From positions 125,898,668 through 125,962,667 of the forward strand of contig NC_082594.1 in the NCBI RefSeq assembly GCF_030936135.1: a DNA stretch of 64,000 bases, read 5' to 3'. The position numbers were made by a program, and so were the translations under genes. How positions within the stretch are numbered: position 1 is the stretch's first letter; the number at the start of each line of letters is the position of its first letter. Of this stretch, positions 27,401 through 35,600 are shown piece after piece. Source of the DNA: Gavia stellata (lineage: Eukaryota > Chordata > Aves > Gaviiformes > Gaviidae). The notes under the pieces are model-generated. The model searched no databases, had not been told where the DNA came from, and saw nothing but the letters and a program-made list of their open reading frames with translations.

Positions 27401-27793
27401 TCCGGGAAGGCGGAGCGACCCCCGGGGCGGGCGCCCCTCACGACCCGCTGAGGCGGCAGGGAAAGGCCCGCGCAGGCGGGAGCGGCCGTAAGGAGCCGCC
27501 AGCGGCCGTGCTGCGGGTGACACCCCGGGGAGGGGGGCGGGGAGGGGGGCCGGGGCCGCCCCGCCGCCACCCGCGACCCCGGCGGCTCACGGCTGCGCGG
27601 CCGCCCCGCCGTGAGAGGGCGGGTGCGTCCCCCGACCCTCAGCGGCGCCAACACCTGAGGGAAGGCGCGGCGGCGTTCGCCTCCCTTCAGCCCGCCCCCG
27701 GCACCCCGCGCGGACCGGCACCTTGAGCACGGGGGTGAGGTACTCGGCCACCTCCAAGGCCTTCCCCTTCACCGTGTTGATGACGTTCTGCAT
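3398..27793 (-). CDS. ATG3: ATG3, E2-like conjugating enzyme of autophagy (12 spliced coding exons, complete)
   Basis: Coding exons on the minus strand: 27793-27722, 24614-24573, 21284-21235, 20002-19932, 18146-18039, 15987-15938, 13910-13829, 13285-13251, 12464-12309, 11629-11502, 4836-4768 and 3479-3398. All phases join, giving 314 codons, the human length. Family knowledge: ATG3 accepts LC3/GABARAP from ATG7 as a thioester and transfers it to phosphatidylethanolamine on growing autophagosomal membranes. Visible features: the N-terminal amphipathic membrane-sensing helix ([19 protein letters not shown]); an acidic flexible segment (residues about 115-160); the ATG12-binding stretch with D156 and M157; LETD at 166-169, the reported caspase-8 site in human ATG3; the E2 core strand [20 protein letters not shown]; the active-site HPC motif with Cys264; and the C-terminal YDYTRHFTM. 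Exons 6-7 diverge most from mammals. The start codon has A at -3. The last intron is U12-type. Transcription starts in a CpG island shared with SLC35A5. Identification is essentially certain. Confidence 0.98.
3480..4767 (-). other. ATG3: ATG3 intron 11, U12-type (minor spliceosome) intron
   Basis: The donor reads GTATCCTTTT (4767 downward), a complete match to the GTATCCTTT U12 consensus. Near the 3' end TTCCTTTAC (3499-3491) matches the U12 branch-site consensus TTCCTTRAC at 8 of 9 bases. Its adenosine at 3492 lies 12 nt before the intron end, inside the usual 10-20 nt range. The stretch between branch and AG is purine-rich, as expected for this class. Both flanking exons give unbroken ATG3 protein. 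Confidence 0.9.
4768..4836 (-). CDS. ATG3: ATG3 coding exon 11
   Basis: A 69-nt exon encoding [20 protein letters not shown] and following (residues 266-287) plus two bases of M288. The acceptor is TTTTTCAG. The donor is GTATCCTTTT, matching the U12 5' splice-site consensus. Confidence 0.97.
5546..5752 (-). mobile_element. CR1 LINE 3' fragment, decayed
   Basis: The plus strand begins GGAATCACAAAATAGCTAAG and continues GGTTGGAAGAG, CATCTAGTCCAACCCTCC and ATTGAATATCTCCAATGATG. This is the reverse complement of the CR1 3' untranslated end. It is 5'-truncated and diverged, with no coding frame. Confidence 0.85.
9634..10098 (-). mobile_element. CR1 LINE 3' fragment with partial ORF2 end
   Basis: Reverse-oriented CR1. 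On the minus strand it reads from [14 protein letters not shown] through [20 protein letters not shown] to [20 protein letters not shown], the C-terminal end of the CR1 reverse-transcriptase polyprotein, then the 3' end ATGATTCTGTGAT. Compared with the copy at 36252-37150 it lacks a few residues after LVRGLE and is frameshifted near the end ([11 protein letters not shown]). It is truncated at GCACTACAAGAAGGACATTG. Confidence 0.95.
11502..11629 (-). CDS. ATG3: ATG3 coding exon 10 (catalytic cysteine)
   Basis: A 128-nt exon encoding residues 223-264 from [20 protein letters not shown] to CSVHPC, plus two bases of R265. The final Cys264 is the thioester-forming residue. The acceptor is ATATAG and the donor GTAAGT. 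Confidence 0.97.
11630..12308 (-). other. ATG3: ATG3 intron 9
   Basis: A 679-bp intron between the phase-0 junction after DE222 and exon 10. It contains a small tandem repeat of GGTTCCCATC near 11878-11910. Nothing else is recognised. Confidence 0.8.
12309..12464 (-). CDS. ATG3: ATG3 coding exon 9
   Basis: A 156-nt exon, 52 codons, phase 0 at both ends, residues 171-222. It runs from [15 protein letters not shown] through [20 protein letters not shown] to WLFGYDE, forming the central strands of the E2-like fold. The acceptor is AACCAG and the donor GTATAG. Confidence 0.97.
12465..13250 (-). other. ATG3: ATG3 intron 8
   Basis: A 786-bp intron carrying copy A of the paired intronic repeat (12765-12874). 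No other recognisable element. Confidence 0.8.
12765..12874 (+). repeat. Interspersed repeat of unknown family, copy A
   Basis: Collinear with 14586-14683: both run TTTGAACC..ACAGACAA, ..GTGAAATTCAGA or ATGAAATTCAGA, ..GTCTCA, ..GCAGGTT, CATGAAGAC, TTAG..GA and CAAATAATGA. Copy A has an extra internal duplication around GCAGGTTCAGTTTATGCAGG. Orientation is the same in both. I do not recognise the family. Confidence 0.75.
13251..13285 (-). CDS. ATG3: ATG3 coding exon 8 (35-nt microexon-like)
   Basis: Only 35 nt, encoding [11 protein letters not shown] (residues 160-170) after completing E159. It contains LETD, the caspase-8 cleavage motif reported in human ATG3. The acceptor is TTTTCAG and the donor GTGAGT. 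Confidence 0.96.
13286..13828 (-). other. ATG3: ATG3 intron 7
   Basis: A 543-bp intron. It holds a two-unit tandem repeat of about 20 bp at 13399-13446. Nothing else is recognised. Confidence 0.8.
13399..13446. repeat. ATG3: Two-unit tandem repeat in ATG3 intron 7
   Basis: CAGACTTCCTAACCCCCAAA occurs twice in direct succession, followed by a partial third CAGACTA. It is a near-perfect recent duplication. Confidence 0.8.
13829..13910 (-). CDS. ATG3: ATG3 coding exon 7
   Basis: An 82-nt exon encoding residues 132-158, ending DEGEAADME, plus one base of E159. It holds the acidic run ([11 protein letters not shown]) and D156/M157, reported in human ATG3 as contacts for ATG12. The acceptor is CTAAAG, with purine at -3, and the donor is GTATTT. 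Confidence 0.96.
14321..14440 (-). mobile_element. CR1 LINE 3' fragment
   Basis: The plus strand starts CATAGAATCACAGAATATCT and CAAGTTGGAAGGGACCCATA, then GAGTCCAACTCCCTGCTCCT, CGCAGGATTACCTGAAACTA and AATCATA. This is the reverse complement of a CR1 3' end of a subfamily different from the other copies here. About 120 bp, non-coding. Confidence 0.92.
14586..14683 (+). repeat. Interspersed repeat of unknown family, copy B
   Basis: Second member of the pair described at 12765-12874, in the same orientation, about 1.8 kb away and separated from it by exons 7 and 8. It lacks the internal duplication and shows several substitutions, so the two copies are not a recent duplication. Confidence 0.75.
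15938..15987 (-). CDS. ATG3: ATG3 coding exon 6
   Basis: A 50-nt exon encoding [16 protein letters not shown] (residues 116-131) after completing G115. The acceptor is TTAACAG and the donor GTACTT. It encodes part of the flexible region and differs from mammalian ATG3 at several positions. Confidence 0.96.
18039..18146 (-). CDS. ATG3: ATG3 coding exon 5
   Basis: A 108-nt exon from [18 protein letters not shown] to [11 protein letters not shown] plus one base of glycine 115 (residues 79-115). The acceptor is TTTTGCAG. The donor GTATTC is weak at positions +4 to +6. Reading on into the intron gives unrelated residues and a stop. Confidence 0.96.
19932..20002 (-). CDS. ATG3: ATG3 coding exon 4
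   Basis: A 71-nt exon encoding residues 55-78 ([18 protein letters not shown] and following) plus the first base of V79. The acceptor is TTTACAG and the donor GTAAGG. Confidence 0.97.
21235..21284 (-). CDS. ATG3: ATG3 coding exon 3
   Basis: A 50-nt exon encoding [16 protein letters not shown] plus two bases of the next tryptophan codon (residues 39-55). The acceptor is AACAG and the donor GTAAGT. Confidence 0.97.
24573..24614 (-). CDS. ATG3: ATG3 coding exon 2
   Basis: A 42-nt exon encoding [14 protein letters not shown] (residues 25-38), phase 0 at both ends. The acceptor is TTGCAG and the donor is a full-consensus GTAAGT. Confidence 0.97.
24615..27721 (-). other. ATG3: ATG3 intron 1
   Basis: A 3.1-kb first intron. 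The first ~570 bp (27150-27721) are GC- and CpG-rich and belong to the shared CpG island. The rest is AT-rich with no recognisable element. Confidence 0.8.
27722..27793 (-). CDS. ATG3: ATG3 coding exon 1
   Basis: Encodes residues 1-24, the amphipathic helix that senses curved membranes. ATG is the complement of 27791-27793, with A at -3. It ends CTC AAG before donor GTGCCG, which is weak beyond the GT. It lies inside the CpG island. Confidence 0.97.
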
Positions 27794-27845
27794 GCTGCCG
27801 CCGGCGGGCCCCGCGAGGAGGACAGCCGCCTCTCCCGCCCCTCGG

Positions 27846-27850
27846 CCAAT
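27846..27850 (-). promoter_or_regulatory. CCAAT box near the ATG3 start
   Basis: GGCCAATGA on the plus strand (inverted relative to ATG3), about 55 bp upstream of the ATG3 ATG. It is a candidate NF-Y site, if transcription starts upstream of it. Confidence 0.4.
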
Positions 27851-27909
27851 GATCTCGGCGGCGGAGGCCGCCCCGGCAGCACCGCCCCCCCCCCGCCCCT
27901 CCCCACCCG

Positions 27910-27919
27910 GTCACGTGGC
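27910..27919. promoter_or_regulatory. E-box 1, GTCACGTGGC (CLEAR-like)
   Basis: Palindromic CACGTG core with a 5' GT flank, matching 9 of 10 bases of the TFEB/CLEAR consensus GTCACGTGAC. About 120 bp upstream of the ATG3 ATG. USF or MYC/MAX could equally bind. Confidence 0.55.
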
Positions 27920-27970
27920 CACCCGCCCTTCCCGGAGCGTTCCCTGCCCCCGCCCATCCCCTGTCGCACA

Positions 27971-27978
27971 CACGTGAC
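27971..27978. promoter_or_regulatory. E-box 2, CACGTGAC (CLEAR-like)
   Basis: CACGTG core followed by AC, giving the right half of the CLEAR consensus; the left flank is CA instead of GT. About 180 bp upstream of the ATG3 ATG. Confidence 0.5.
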
Positions 27979-28148
27979 GACACACCCACCACCCAGCGGC
28001 GCCGCGCCTGCGCGGGGGCGGGCTCGGGCCAGCGGCGGCCCAACGTCCGCCTGCGCCGCAGCTGCCCCGCCCCTCGGCGTATGCGCGCGCAAGGCGGGAA
28101 GGGGCAGAGGGCGGAGAGGGGCCGGGGCGGGAAGCCGGTGAGTCTCCG

Positions 28149-28160
28149 CGCGCACGCGCG
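28149..28160. promoter_or_regulatory. NRF1 site, perfect consensus
   Basis: CGCGCACGCGCG matches every position of the palindromic NRF1 consensus YGCGCAYGCGCR. NRF1 sites are typical of CpG-island bidirectional promoters. Mid-way in the divergent region. Confidence 0.6.
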
Positions 28161-28192
28161 CGCCGCAGTCCATGGGAAGGGGCGGGGGCGGC

Positions 28193-28200
28193 TCACGTGG
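28193..28200. promoter_or_regulatory. E-box 3, TCACGTGG
   Basis: CACGTG core at 28194-28199 with T before and G after, the USF/TFE-family preference. Confidence 0.5.
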
Positions 28201-28251
28201 CTGAGGGGGACGAGCGCGGGCGGGAGTTGGGGTGGAGCTCGGTTCCTCGCC

Positions 28252-28261
28252 GTCACGTGGC
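28252..28261. promoter_or_regulatory. E-box 4, GTCACGTGGC (CLEAR-like)
   Basis: Identical 10-mer to E-box 1, 342 bp from it, on the SLC35A5 side of the promoter. 9 of 10 match to the CLEAR consensus. Confidence 0.55.
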
Positions 28262-29160
28262 CGGAGCGGCCGGGAGGGGCGGGGCCGGCTGTCAAAGAGA
28301 ATGAGGGTGTGCGCGCCCGCGCAGGGGGGCGGTGCGGGGAAGGGCAGCCAGGGGGCGCGCGCGCTGCCGGGCGGGAGGGCCCCGCCCCGCCAGGTGAGGC
28401 CGGTGGGGTGAGGCGGGGCGGGGCCGGGCAGCGCCCCCGGTTGCGGCGCGGCGGGGGAGCTTCGGGCGGGACGCTGAGGTGCCGGCCGTGCTCCCGCTGG
28501 AGCCGGGCGGGGGGCCGGGGAGCCTGGTGATGGGCGCTGGCGGCGCGCAGCGGGGCTGAGGGGGAGCGCGGCGTCGCGGCCTCCCGGGAGCCCCTGTGAG
28601 GCGGTGTGCTCGGCCGCGGCGTCTGAGAGCCGGTCGCTCTCGCCTGCGAGCCCGGCTCCCTCCGCGCGGCCGCGGCCCCGCTCCTGGCTGCAGCACCGCG
28701 TCGACCTGAGGCAGCGACGTGGCAGACGGCGGTCAGCAAAGGCGGGCGGGTGTTCCTTCAGCGCGGGGGAGCGCTCGGCGGCGCTGCGAGGTGGGTGTCC
28801 GCCCCGTGTCTCCCCGGGCCCCCCCCCTCGGGGCCTGCTTTGAAGCCGCTCTCTCCGCCGCCCCGCGCCCGTTCGGGGTACCGCGCTCCGGCCGGCCCCG
28901 CTGAGGCGGAACGGCGCGAGCCGCGGCGGCCGTTGAGGGAGGTCCCGCCCGCAGCCGGCCCGAAGGCGCTCCCCCTCCTCCCCCGGCGCTGGGGCCGACT
29001 GCTAGCCGGTGTTTCAGGCCTGCGGGCCTGTTAACGGGTCGGCCCAGTAACGGCGGTGCTGGGGAGGGAGAACACGGGTACAGCTCAGGCTCTGCCTCCA
29101 GCGGTCCGCGTTCCGCCCCTGCCTCCGGGGCACCTCTGCGGTCTTCCTCTCCCTCCACGG

Positions 29161-29564
29161 CTGTAAAACTTTTCCTTGCTGGAATTAGGAACGGGAACGC
29201 TTTTAACAGTATTAAAGTAACATGCTTGGTTTTCTTTATTTAATTCTTTTAGTTACTCAGTATTCCGTAGATGCGCTCTTCTGACGAGTTGACCTCTTTG
29301 TGCCACCTTCTGAGTCACTGTATACATTGCTTATCCCCATTTGCTGGTCCTCATAGCAGAGTCTCTCTTAATTCTTTTCTTTTTTTAATAAAAAAGAAAA
29401 AGGTAACTGTAAAATGAGATCATGGCTTGCGATGTAAGCATCTTTGTGTAAGGTAACACAAAGCAGGAAAATACATTTCACCTTGTTTAACCACTTTCTG
29501 GAAGTCCTGTTTATAGTCTATTTTCATTTTGTCATCCAAAGGGCATTGACAGCAAGACAGCAGA
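29161..29564 (+). other. SLC35A5: End of SLC35A5 5' intron and exon 2 leader
   Basis: Composition drops from CpG island to AT-rich at about 29160. The first coding exon probably starts after an acceptor in CATTGACAG or nearby (29545-29563), since a non-coding first exon in the island is expected. No coding sequence is seen before the ATG; an in-frame TGA lies at 29547. Confidence 0.5.
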
Positions 29565-29694
29565 ATGAAGACCAAGTGCTGTAGTCGATTTGTGTTTTGC
29601 TCCAAGACAACCATCTATACCTTTCTGCTTGGAGGAGTGTTTATTGCATTGGGCTCAAGTCGAATCCTCCTGATGAAGTATTCTGCCAATGAAG
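29565..29694 (+). CDS. SLC35A5: SLC35A5 first coding exon
   Basis: Encodes residues 1-43 ([12 protein letters not shown] to KYSANE) plus one base of D44. The donor GTGCTG is weak beyond the GT. Confidence 0.95.
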
Positions 29695-32600
29695 GTGCTG
29701 TTGGGCAATAAACATAATGTACCTCAAATAAGAAAGAATTAATGTTTGGGGTAAAACGGATACCCAAAAGCCTAGTTCTCCACCTGCAGAGTTCTTGGCA
29801 TAAACGTTCTATTATATAAATAGTGACGTGTATTTCTGTACTGGAAAATTTCCATGTAGTCACTGGTCTAACATAAAGTGATAACTTGGTTTGCAAGGTG
29901 TATGCTCCATGTGGAAGTTCACCCTTAAAAGATGAAGTAGTGAATTTTATAGCTGATTTTCAAAGACTAAATTGTTGTGTAAGCACTATCATGTCTTGAC
30001 TGACATATTTGTCTCACAACAGGCTTAGGAGAAAAGTGGTATCATAGTGGGTATGCTATAACTGGCTAGTATTATTGCATCTCCTTTCACGAAGTACTAG
30101 CAAAATATGTTAACAAAAGATATGGTCCTAGAAGAAGGTTGTGTCATCCTGGAAGCTGTTTTTTGTGAGGGGAAAAAATAGCATATTGCTGTTGGGGGAA
30201 AACATTCTGATTTTAATTTTTTTTAAAAACAGTGATGTTCTTGGGTTCTTTCAAAAAGTTCTGTTGTAAACTGGGACCAAATGAGGAAAGATTTCAACCC
30301 AGAAAGGAGACCGTTCAGGAAGTTGTATATCATAAAAATTGGAATATTTGTAATGAAAGTGCTGGCATAGCCTTTTGCATTCATGGGAAATGGTTAAATG
30401 TGGATTGGAGAGGTTAAAATAGCTTCTTGCTATAATTATGAACGCAGGAGACAGAATCTGATTGTGTATTCTCTATGATTTGCTGAATCCCACAGATAAC
30501 AAATATGATTACCTCCCTACAACAGTGAACATATGTTCTGAAGTAGTAAAACTGGTCCTGTGTGTGGTATTGGCATTATGGGTTAAGAAAAAAGGTAAGT
30601 ACCTATGTTTAAAAGAAATAAAATGTGTAACTTTCAAAGATTTGCTGTACTTCAGCTCCCTTGTTTTGTTGCTTGGGTTTTTTTTAAAATCATAGAATCA
30701 CATGTAGTAGTATGGAGTAGGTCCTGCTAGTAAGGTTCACTGGAGTTGTGTCTTCCATGCAGAATTATAACTAAACTTTACTTTTATAACTACTTTGTGC
30801 TGTAAATTCAGATGTTCTTGAGATGTGTGTATGGTAGCCGAAATGAGGACGGGTAAGTTAAATTAGAAAGTGTAACGAAGACACAATCTAACATTTTCAG
30901 AATTTTAATGCAGCATCATGCTAGGATAAAAGGAGTCACCTCACTATAAAGTCATGACTGAACAGAAGCTCATAAATTGCACTAACTCAAGGATTGGCCT
31001 TCATATTCTGTTGTTCTGACCACTTCTATTTAAAAGCACCACCACCTTCCACTGAAGGGGCTTTGTGCGTGTGTAGTGGCCTTTGAGTCAGAAGCAACAT
31101 ATCAATATTCAAGGTAGCTTTGTTGTGAAGACAAATCTTGGGGCTGCTGTTCAGGAAAAGCCGTGTCAGGCTTTACTAGCTACCGGTTTTGTATTTTTAT
31201 TTCTTGGCTTTTCTATCCTGATGTAAAAAGGGTGAGAGGTTAACTTCATAGCATTTCAAAATGGTAGAGAACAGACGTTTAGATTGGAAGAGGGTGTCAG
31301 GCACTGGAGACTCATGTTAAATTGAACTCCTGGTTTTGTCTACTGGCAAGCTGATGAAATTTTTACCTCCACCATTTAGTGCAGATATACCCAAGACAGT
31401 AAATATGTTCAGTCAGTGTTTGCCATCTTTGGCTACTGCTGATTACATGGTTTTTGGTTTTCTTTTTTTTTCCCTTTTTGTTTCAGATGTCTGAGTTTTG
31501 CTGAACTCAATGTGTCGGTGGTTCAGAAGAGGATTAGATAACATTGTGTAGTCTTAAATCTGTGCTAACAAAGTACTTCTGTCACCAACTGTCGAGTAGT
31601 CTACGGTTTATCACAGTCTTCCTCCTAAAGTGTGTGTCCTGAATACCTACATAAATGTCATTCTCTGTGCCTTGTCCTTCCTTTCTTCCTTCTTCCTGTA
31701 TGTTCTTTTTTTACCCAGGTCACGTGCTGTGTGTACTACAGATACTTCTGGATTATTTTGTATTTCTGACATTACTGGCTGCCCTTTGGGTGCTGTATGA
31801 ATGGATCCACTGTCTGTGTCATTGTTTTATTTCTAGATTTGATTGATAATCATCAGAAAATCATAGCCAGTGATGATGTCACTTTTGTGTGGGGACTTGG
31901 GGCTGTTTTTTGGCCATCAAAGAATGGTTGATAATTGAATTTTTGCTCCCTGTGGACAAATACTCTGATGGGAGCAAAAGGTTCTTTGATGTTTCCTCTG
32001 CTGAAGCAAGGAGGTGAATGCCCGTAGACATAGGATTGCTGCTCTAGCTGTGTGTTCTGCCCTGGACCTGTCCTCTATGTTGCCAGAGGGCTGAAGTACC
32101 TTAGTTTTTTCAGTCCGACGGTGTTCCTGAAAACAGAACAGTGGTACCTATTCTGTTATAAGGGAATGGACTTTTGATAATAAGAAAGATGTCTTTCTTA
32201 CTGATACCTTTTCCTTTCAGAGGGTTGTTTGGATCATCCCTTTGAATGTCTTTCCTGGAAGAATTTTTGTAATTCCATGAAATGGTCAATTCCTGCCTTT
32301 CTTTACTTTTTGGATAACTTGATTGTCTTCTACGTACTGTCCTACCTCCAGCCAGTAAGTATACATATACTGAATAAAGTATCTTCCAATGACTTAGTGT
32401 TAGGTAACATTGCTCTTAGGCTGTCTACAGTTGTAACGCTGGCAAGACAGGATTTGCAGGTAAAAAGAATGATCTGTTACCTGACCAGCCAGACCTTCCC
32501 ATCCTCTTGCCCACTGGTCAGTGTTGTACAGCTCTCAGTAGAGGGGAGTCTCTTTGTATTTTCTCCATCTGAAGTGATTTAGAAATAGGCTGAATTGCTT

Positions 32601-35600
32601 AAGTACTTGGCAGGTTTTCAGTGCTTTCCCTCCTTTGGTTTTTTCAATTCTGTATTTCTCTTTCTGTTCATTTGCTCCTCTTGCTAGTATTTGAGCTGCA
32701 TTTTTTTGTGTGGCTTCTGCCACTTCATGTATGTGACTTGACATGATGACTTGTTTTCTTTCCTCACTGACTCCAAAGAAAAGTGAGTAAATGTAATTCC
32801 ACAAATGGAGTAAGTGTAATAGGAACTCAGGAGGGGAGGAAGAAAACGGTTTGACTCTTAATTTTTGCATTTGTTTACTAGTTATGTTTAAGGACAGAAT
32901 TTCATTGGTACTTTCTGCTAGCTACATTCAGCCTTTTGTATTAATCTACAGGTGCTCGGGAAATAGTACAGTTTTTGTGCTTTCTTTTATTTTCGTGCTA
33001 GGATACTTTTTGGTTCAGAATCTATGTTTGAAGTTAGATGGAAACAGGTGGTTGGTGCTTGGTATAAGATACTGTGGCTGCCTGTTTGACATTAAAAATA
33101 AGTATAAATGTTTCTGTTCCTTCTCTTTCAGAATTTCTCTTTAAAATATTGTCCTTTTAGGTGTACGTTTCTGTCAGGGACAGACCAGAGTCTAGAATAG
33201 GACCTGGCTGGAAAAACCTAATTAAAATCAAGAGTCGGATATCTTAAAATAACGTGCACAGGTGTTTGGTTCTGTGGTTTGTTGTGTGGGGGTTTTTTGG
33301 TGCTTGGGGTTTTGTTTTGTTTTTTTGGTTTTTTTTTTTTAACTTTAGGAAGGAAATCGGCTACAATGTTTGCAATAGCAAAGCCTGATGTTTATAAGGT
33401 TACATAAACACTATTGCTTTCTTAAGGAATTTGATTTGGCTCAGTTAAGGTCATCTTCTGTAAAATGCACAGCTTTTATATTTTACACGCACACACACCT
33501 TGTCTCTCTCCCTTCAGAACATGTGCTCTGAGATTCCTCTTTTTTAGAACTCTTAGCATCTTATACCTTTTAACTGGATATATTTTATGAGGGTTAGCTG
33601 AAATTGTAACATTATCATGGTAAACAAGTATTAAAAGAGATAACTAAATACCTGTAAGATAGAATACCTTGACAGTGTACAAGACCGTGAAAGTGAAAAG
33701 GTGGAGGCAAGATGCTTGAAAGAAGGCAGCCATACCTGACTGAAGTTGGTTTCATGTGACTTTAAAAACGAAGTAGGTTCAGGACTACGTAGTGCCTCAG
33801 TGAGCGGTTGGTTGAAGTATAGAGTTGCTTTGGTGAGATTTTTTTTGCTTGAAGCTTCAGCTATAACTATGGATACTCTTTAGTGGATAACATTTCGTTG
33901 TGGTAAGACTTAGTTTTTAGAGACTTTGGTTGTGACATGTAAGTTAGTGGCATGGTGATCTTTGGTAATTTTTTTTCTTATTCCTTCTCATCTAGGACAG
34001 AGGTCCCTTGAGGCCTCAGAGAACAAAGAAACTCAAAATTAATTCCTTGTAACTATCCTGCTGTAGATTTTGATAGTATTAAGTTACCAGAGATGTTGGA
34101 TGGGGGGCTTTGGCCGTGAAGCAAAAACAGAGTATACATGGAACACTTGTACATTTTGCATCAAGCCTCTTTTTTCCAGAGTGGTTTCTGCTAGTTCCAA
34201 ATTCACTTGTTTATTCAAATTTTTTCTCCTTCCACAGTGGTCACTTAACATGAATATTAATTGAGTTGTAATCTTGCAAAGCAGAAAATTAAGCTGTGGT
34301 TTCTTAGGCAGATGTCTCATGTGTTAGTCTTCAGCTTACTTGAGACCCTGTGTCGTGCTGTTTCATGAGATTTATTATTGAGCAGGTAGTATGTTGGAAT
34401 AGAGTGGAACTAAGGTAATGGGAAAAGGGTCTGTGCTTTTCCTCTGGGAAATGAAAAAGGCTCTGCTATTGCAGAATTGGGAATGTGGAAATGCAGATGA
34501 GAAATTTCAAGAAAAAGTCTGTGTTTTGCACTTCTGAATCCATATATGGTTTTGTGTAAAATTGTCTAATAAAGTGATCTCACTCTGAGGCTGAACTGGA
34601 GGAAAGAGTTCAGATGCCTAGATTTTCTTACGTTTACTGACTACATAGGGCAGTCCTGAATAAAACACAATTTGGGAAACACCCCCACCCCCCAAAAAGA
34701 ACCTTTTTTCCCCGCTGGTACTGGTAAATTCTGATCTTTAATGGTAACTGCAGTGCCTAAAAGAGCCTCTTCTTGGTTCAGTGTCCCAGTATAGAGTGTC
34801 TAATCCAGAGACCAAAAAGACAATCCTTGCCACAAGGAGTTTGCAGCTTGGGATCATGGCCGTGGATCGGGCACGGTCATTATTATACAGCTATTCCCAA
34901 ATTAGACAGGAGCTTTAGAGTAGTCTTCAGTTGTACTTCGAAATAGGCAAATTTTTTAGTACAGTTGCAATCTTCAAAATTGAAGACGAGCACCTCCTTA
35001 CCTTTGATAAATGATACAGCAAATGCACTTGACGTGCAAGAAGTTTATTTTCTGCAAGTGCCTTGTCCAAATCTGGGATTTCATGAATGCTGCAAGCTGG
35101 CACTGCAGCCAGAAGCAGCCTCACGTTCCCTTATTCTTTTCTTATTTTAATTTTGGAGCAACTTCCTACTTTGTGCTGACACAGCTGTTTTTGCAGCTGA
35201 CTGGTCAGCCTGGCTGGGGAATTGATCTGACAGAAAATTAAACCATTTTCTTTTTTGTTAAGTAAGTTTTCCGCTGGATTGGTTTCCTCACATCTTTGTT
35301 TCAGTACAGCTTTCCCCACTACAGTGGAACTTAGACTCTGTGGTTTTCTTGAGATTTTGAAATGGAACTTGAATGTCATTTTAGGGATGTGTTATTCTAC
35401 CACTTGGGTAAGGAAGAAAGTTCAGTACCAGGATGTTACTTTTCACTCTGGCACCTTGCAGAAAAGTGAACACTTGAAGTTGGTGGGCTTTTGATGTCCA
35501 CGCTATGTCTGGAGTATAACTTTGTTTCCCTTCTTCTCCTTCTAGGCAATGGCTGTACTCTTCTCAAATTTTGTCATTATAACAACAGCTCTTCTCTTCA

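Larger units (their letters stand above)
27150..29160. promoter_or_regulatory. CpG island, divergent ATG3/SLC35A5 promoter
   Basis: About 2 kb of very GC- and CpG-rich DNA with abrupt edges against AT-rich flanks. It covers ATG3 exon 1 and the space before SLC35A5 exon 2. It contains many GGGGCGGGG-type GC boxes, four CACGTG E-boxes, a perfect NRF1 consensus and no obvious TATA box. This fits a bidirectional housekeeping promoter. The long open frames inside it on both strands are composition artefacts. A non-coding first exon of SLC35A5 is expected here: consensus-like donors are GTGAGT at 28138-28143 and CAG/GTGAGG at 28391-28399, but the sequence does not decide between them. Confidence 0.9.

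Noticed and set aside
27687-28739. A 350-codon open frame on the minus strand in the CpG island
   Set aside because: Its residues are Arg/Pro/Ala/Gly-rich low complexity, as expected for GC-rich DNA with few stops. It overlaps ATG3 exon 1 out of frame. Other long frames at 27043-29158 on both strands have the same cause.
30691-30702. CATAGAATCACA resembling a CR1 tail in SLC35A5 intron 2
   Set aside because: Only about 12 bp match and the sequence after it does not continue as CR1.
31723-31731. A CACGTG E-box in SLC35A5 intron 2
   Set aside because: An isolated copy outside the CpG island without neighbouring promoter motifs. Chance occurrence is likely.
31655-31846. A 63-codon hydrophobic frame in SLC35A5 intron 2
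   Set aside because: Hydrophobicity comes from a T-rich intron. It is not in phase with flanking exons and matches no SLC35 segment.
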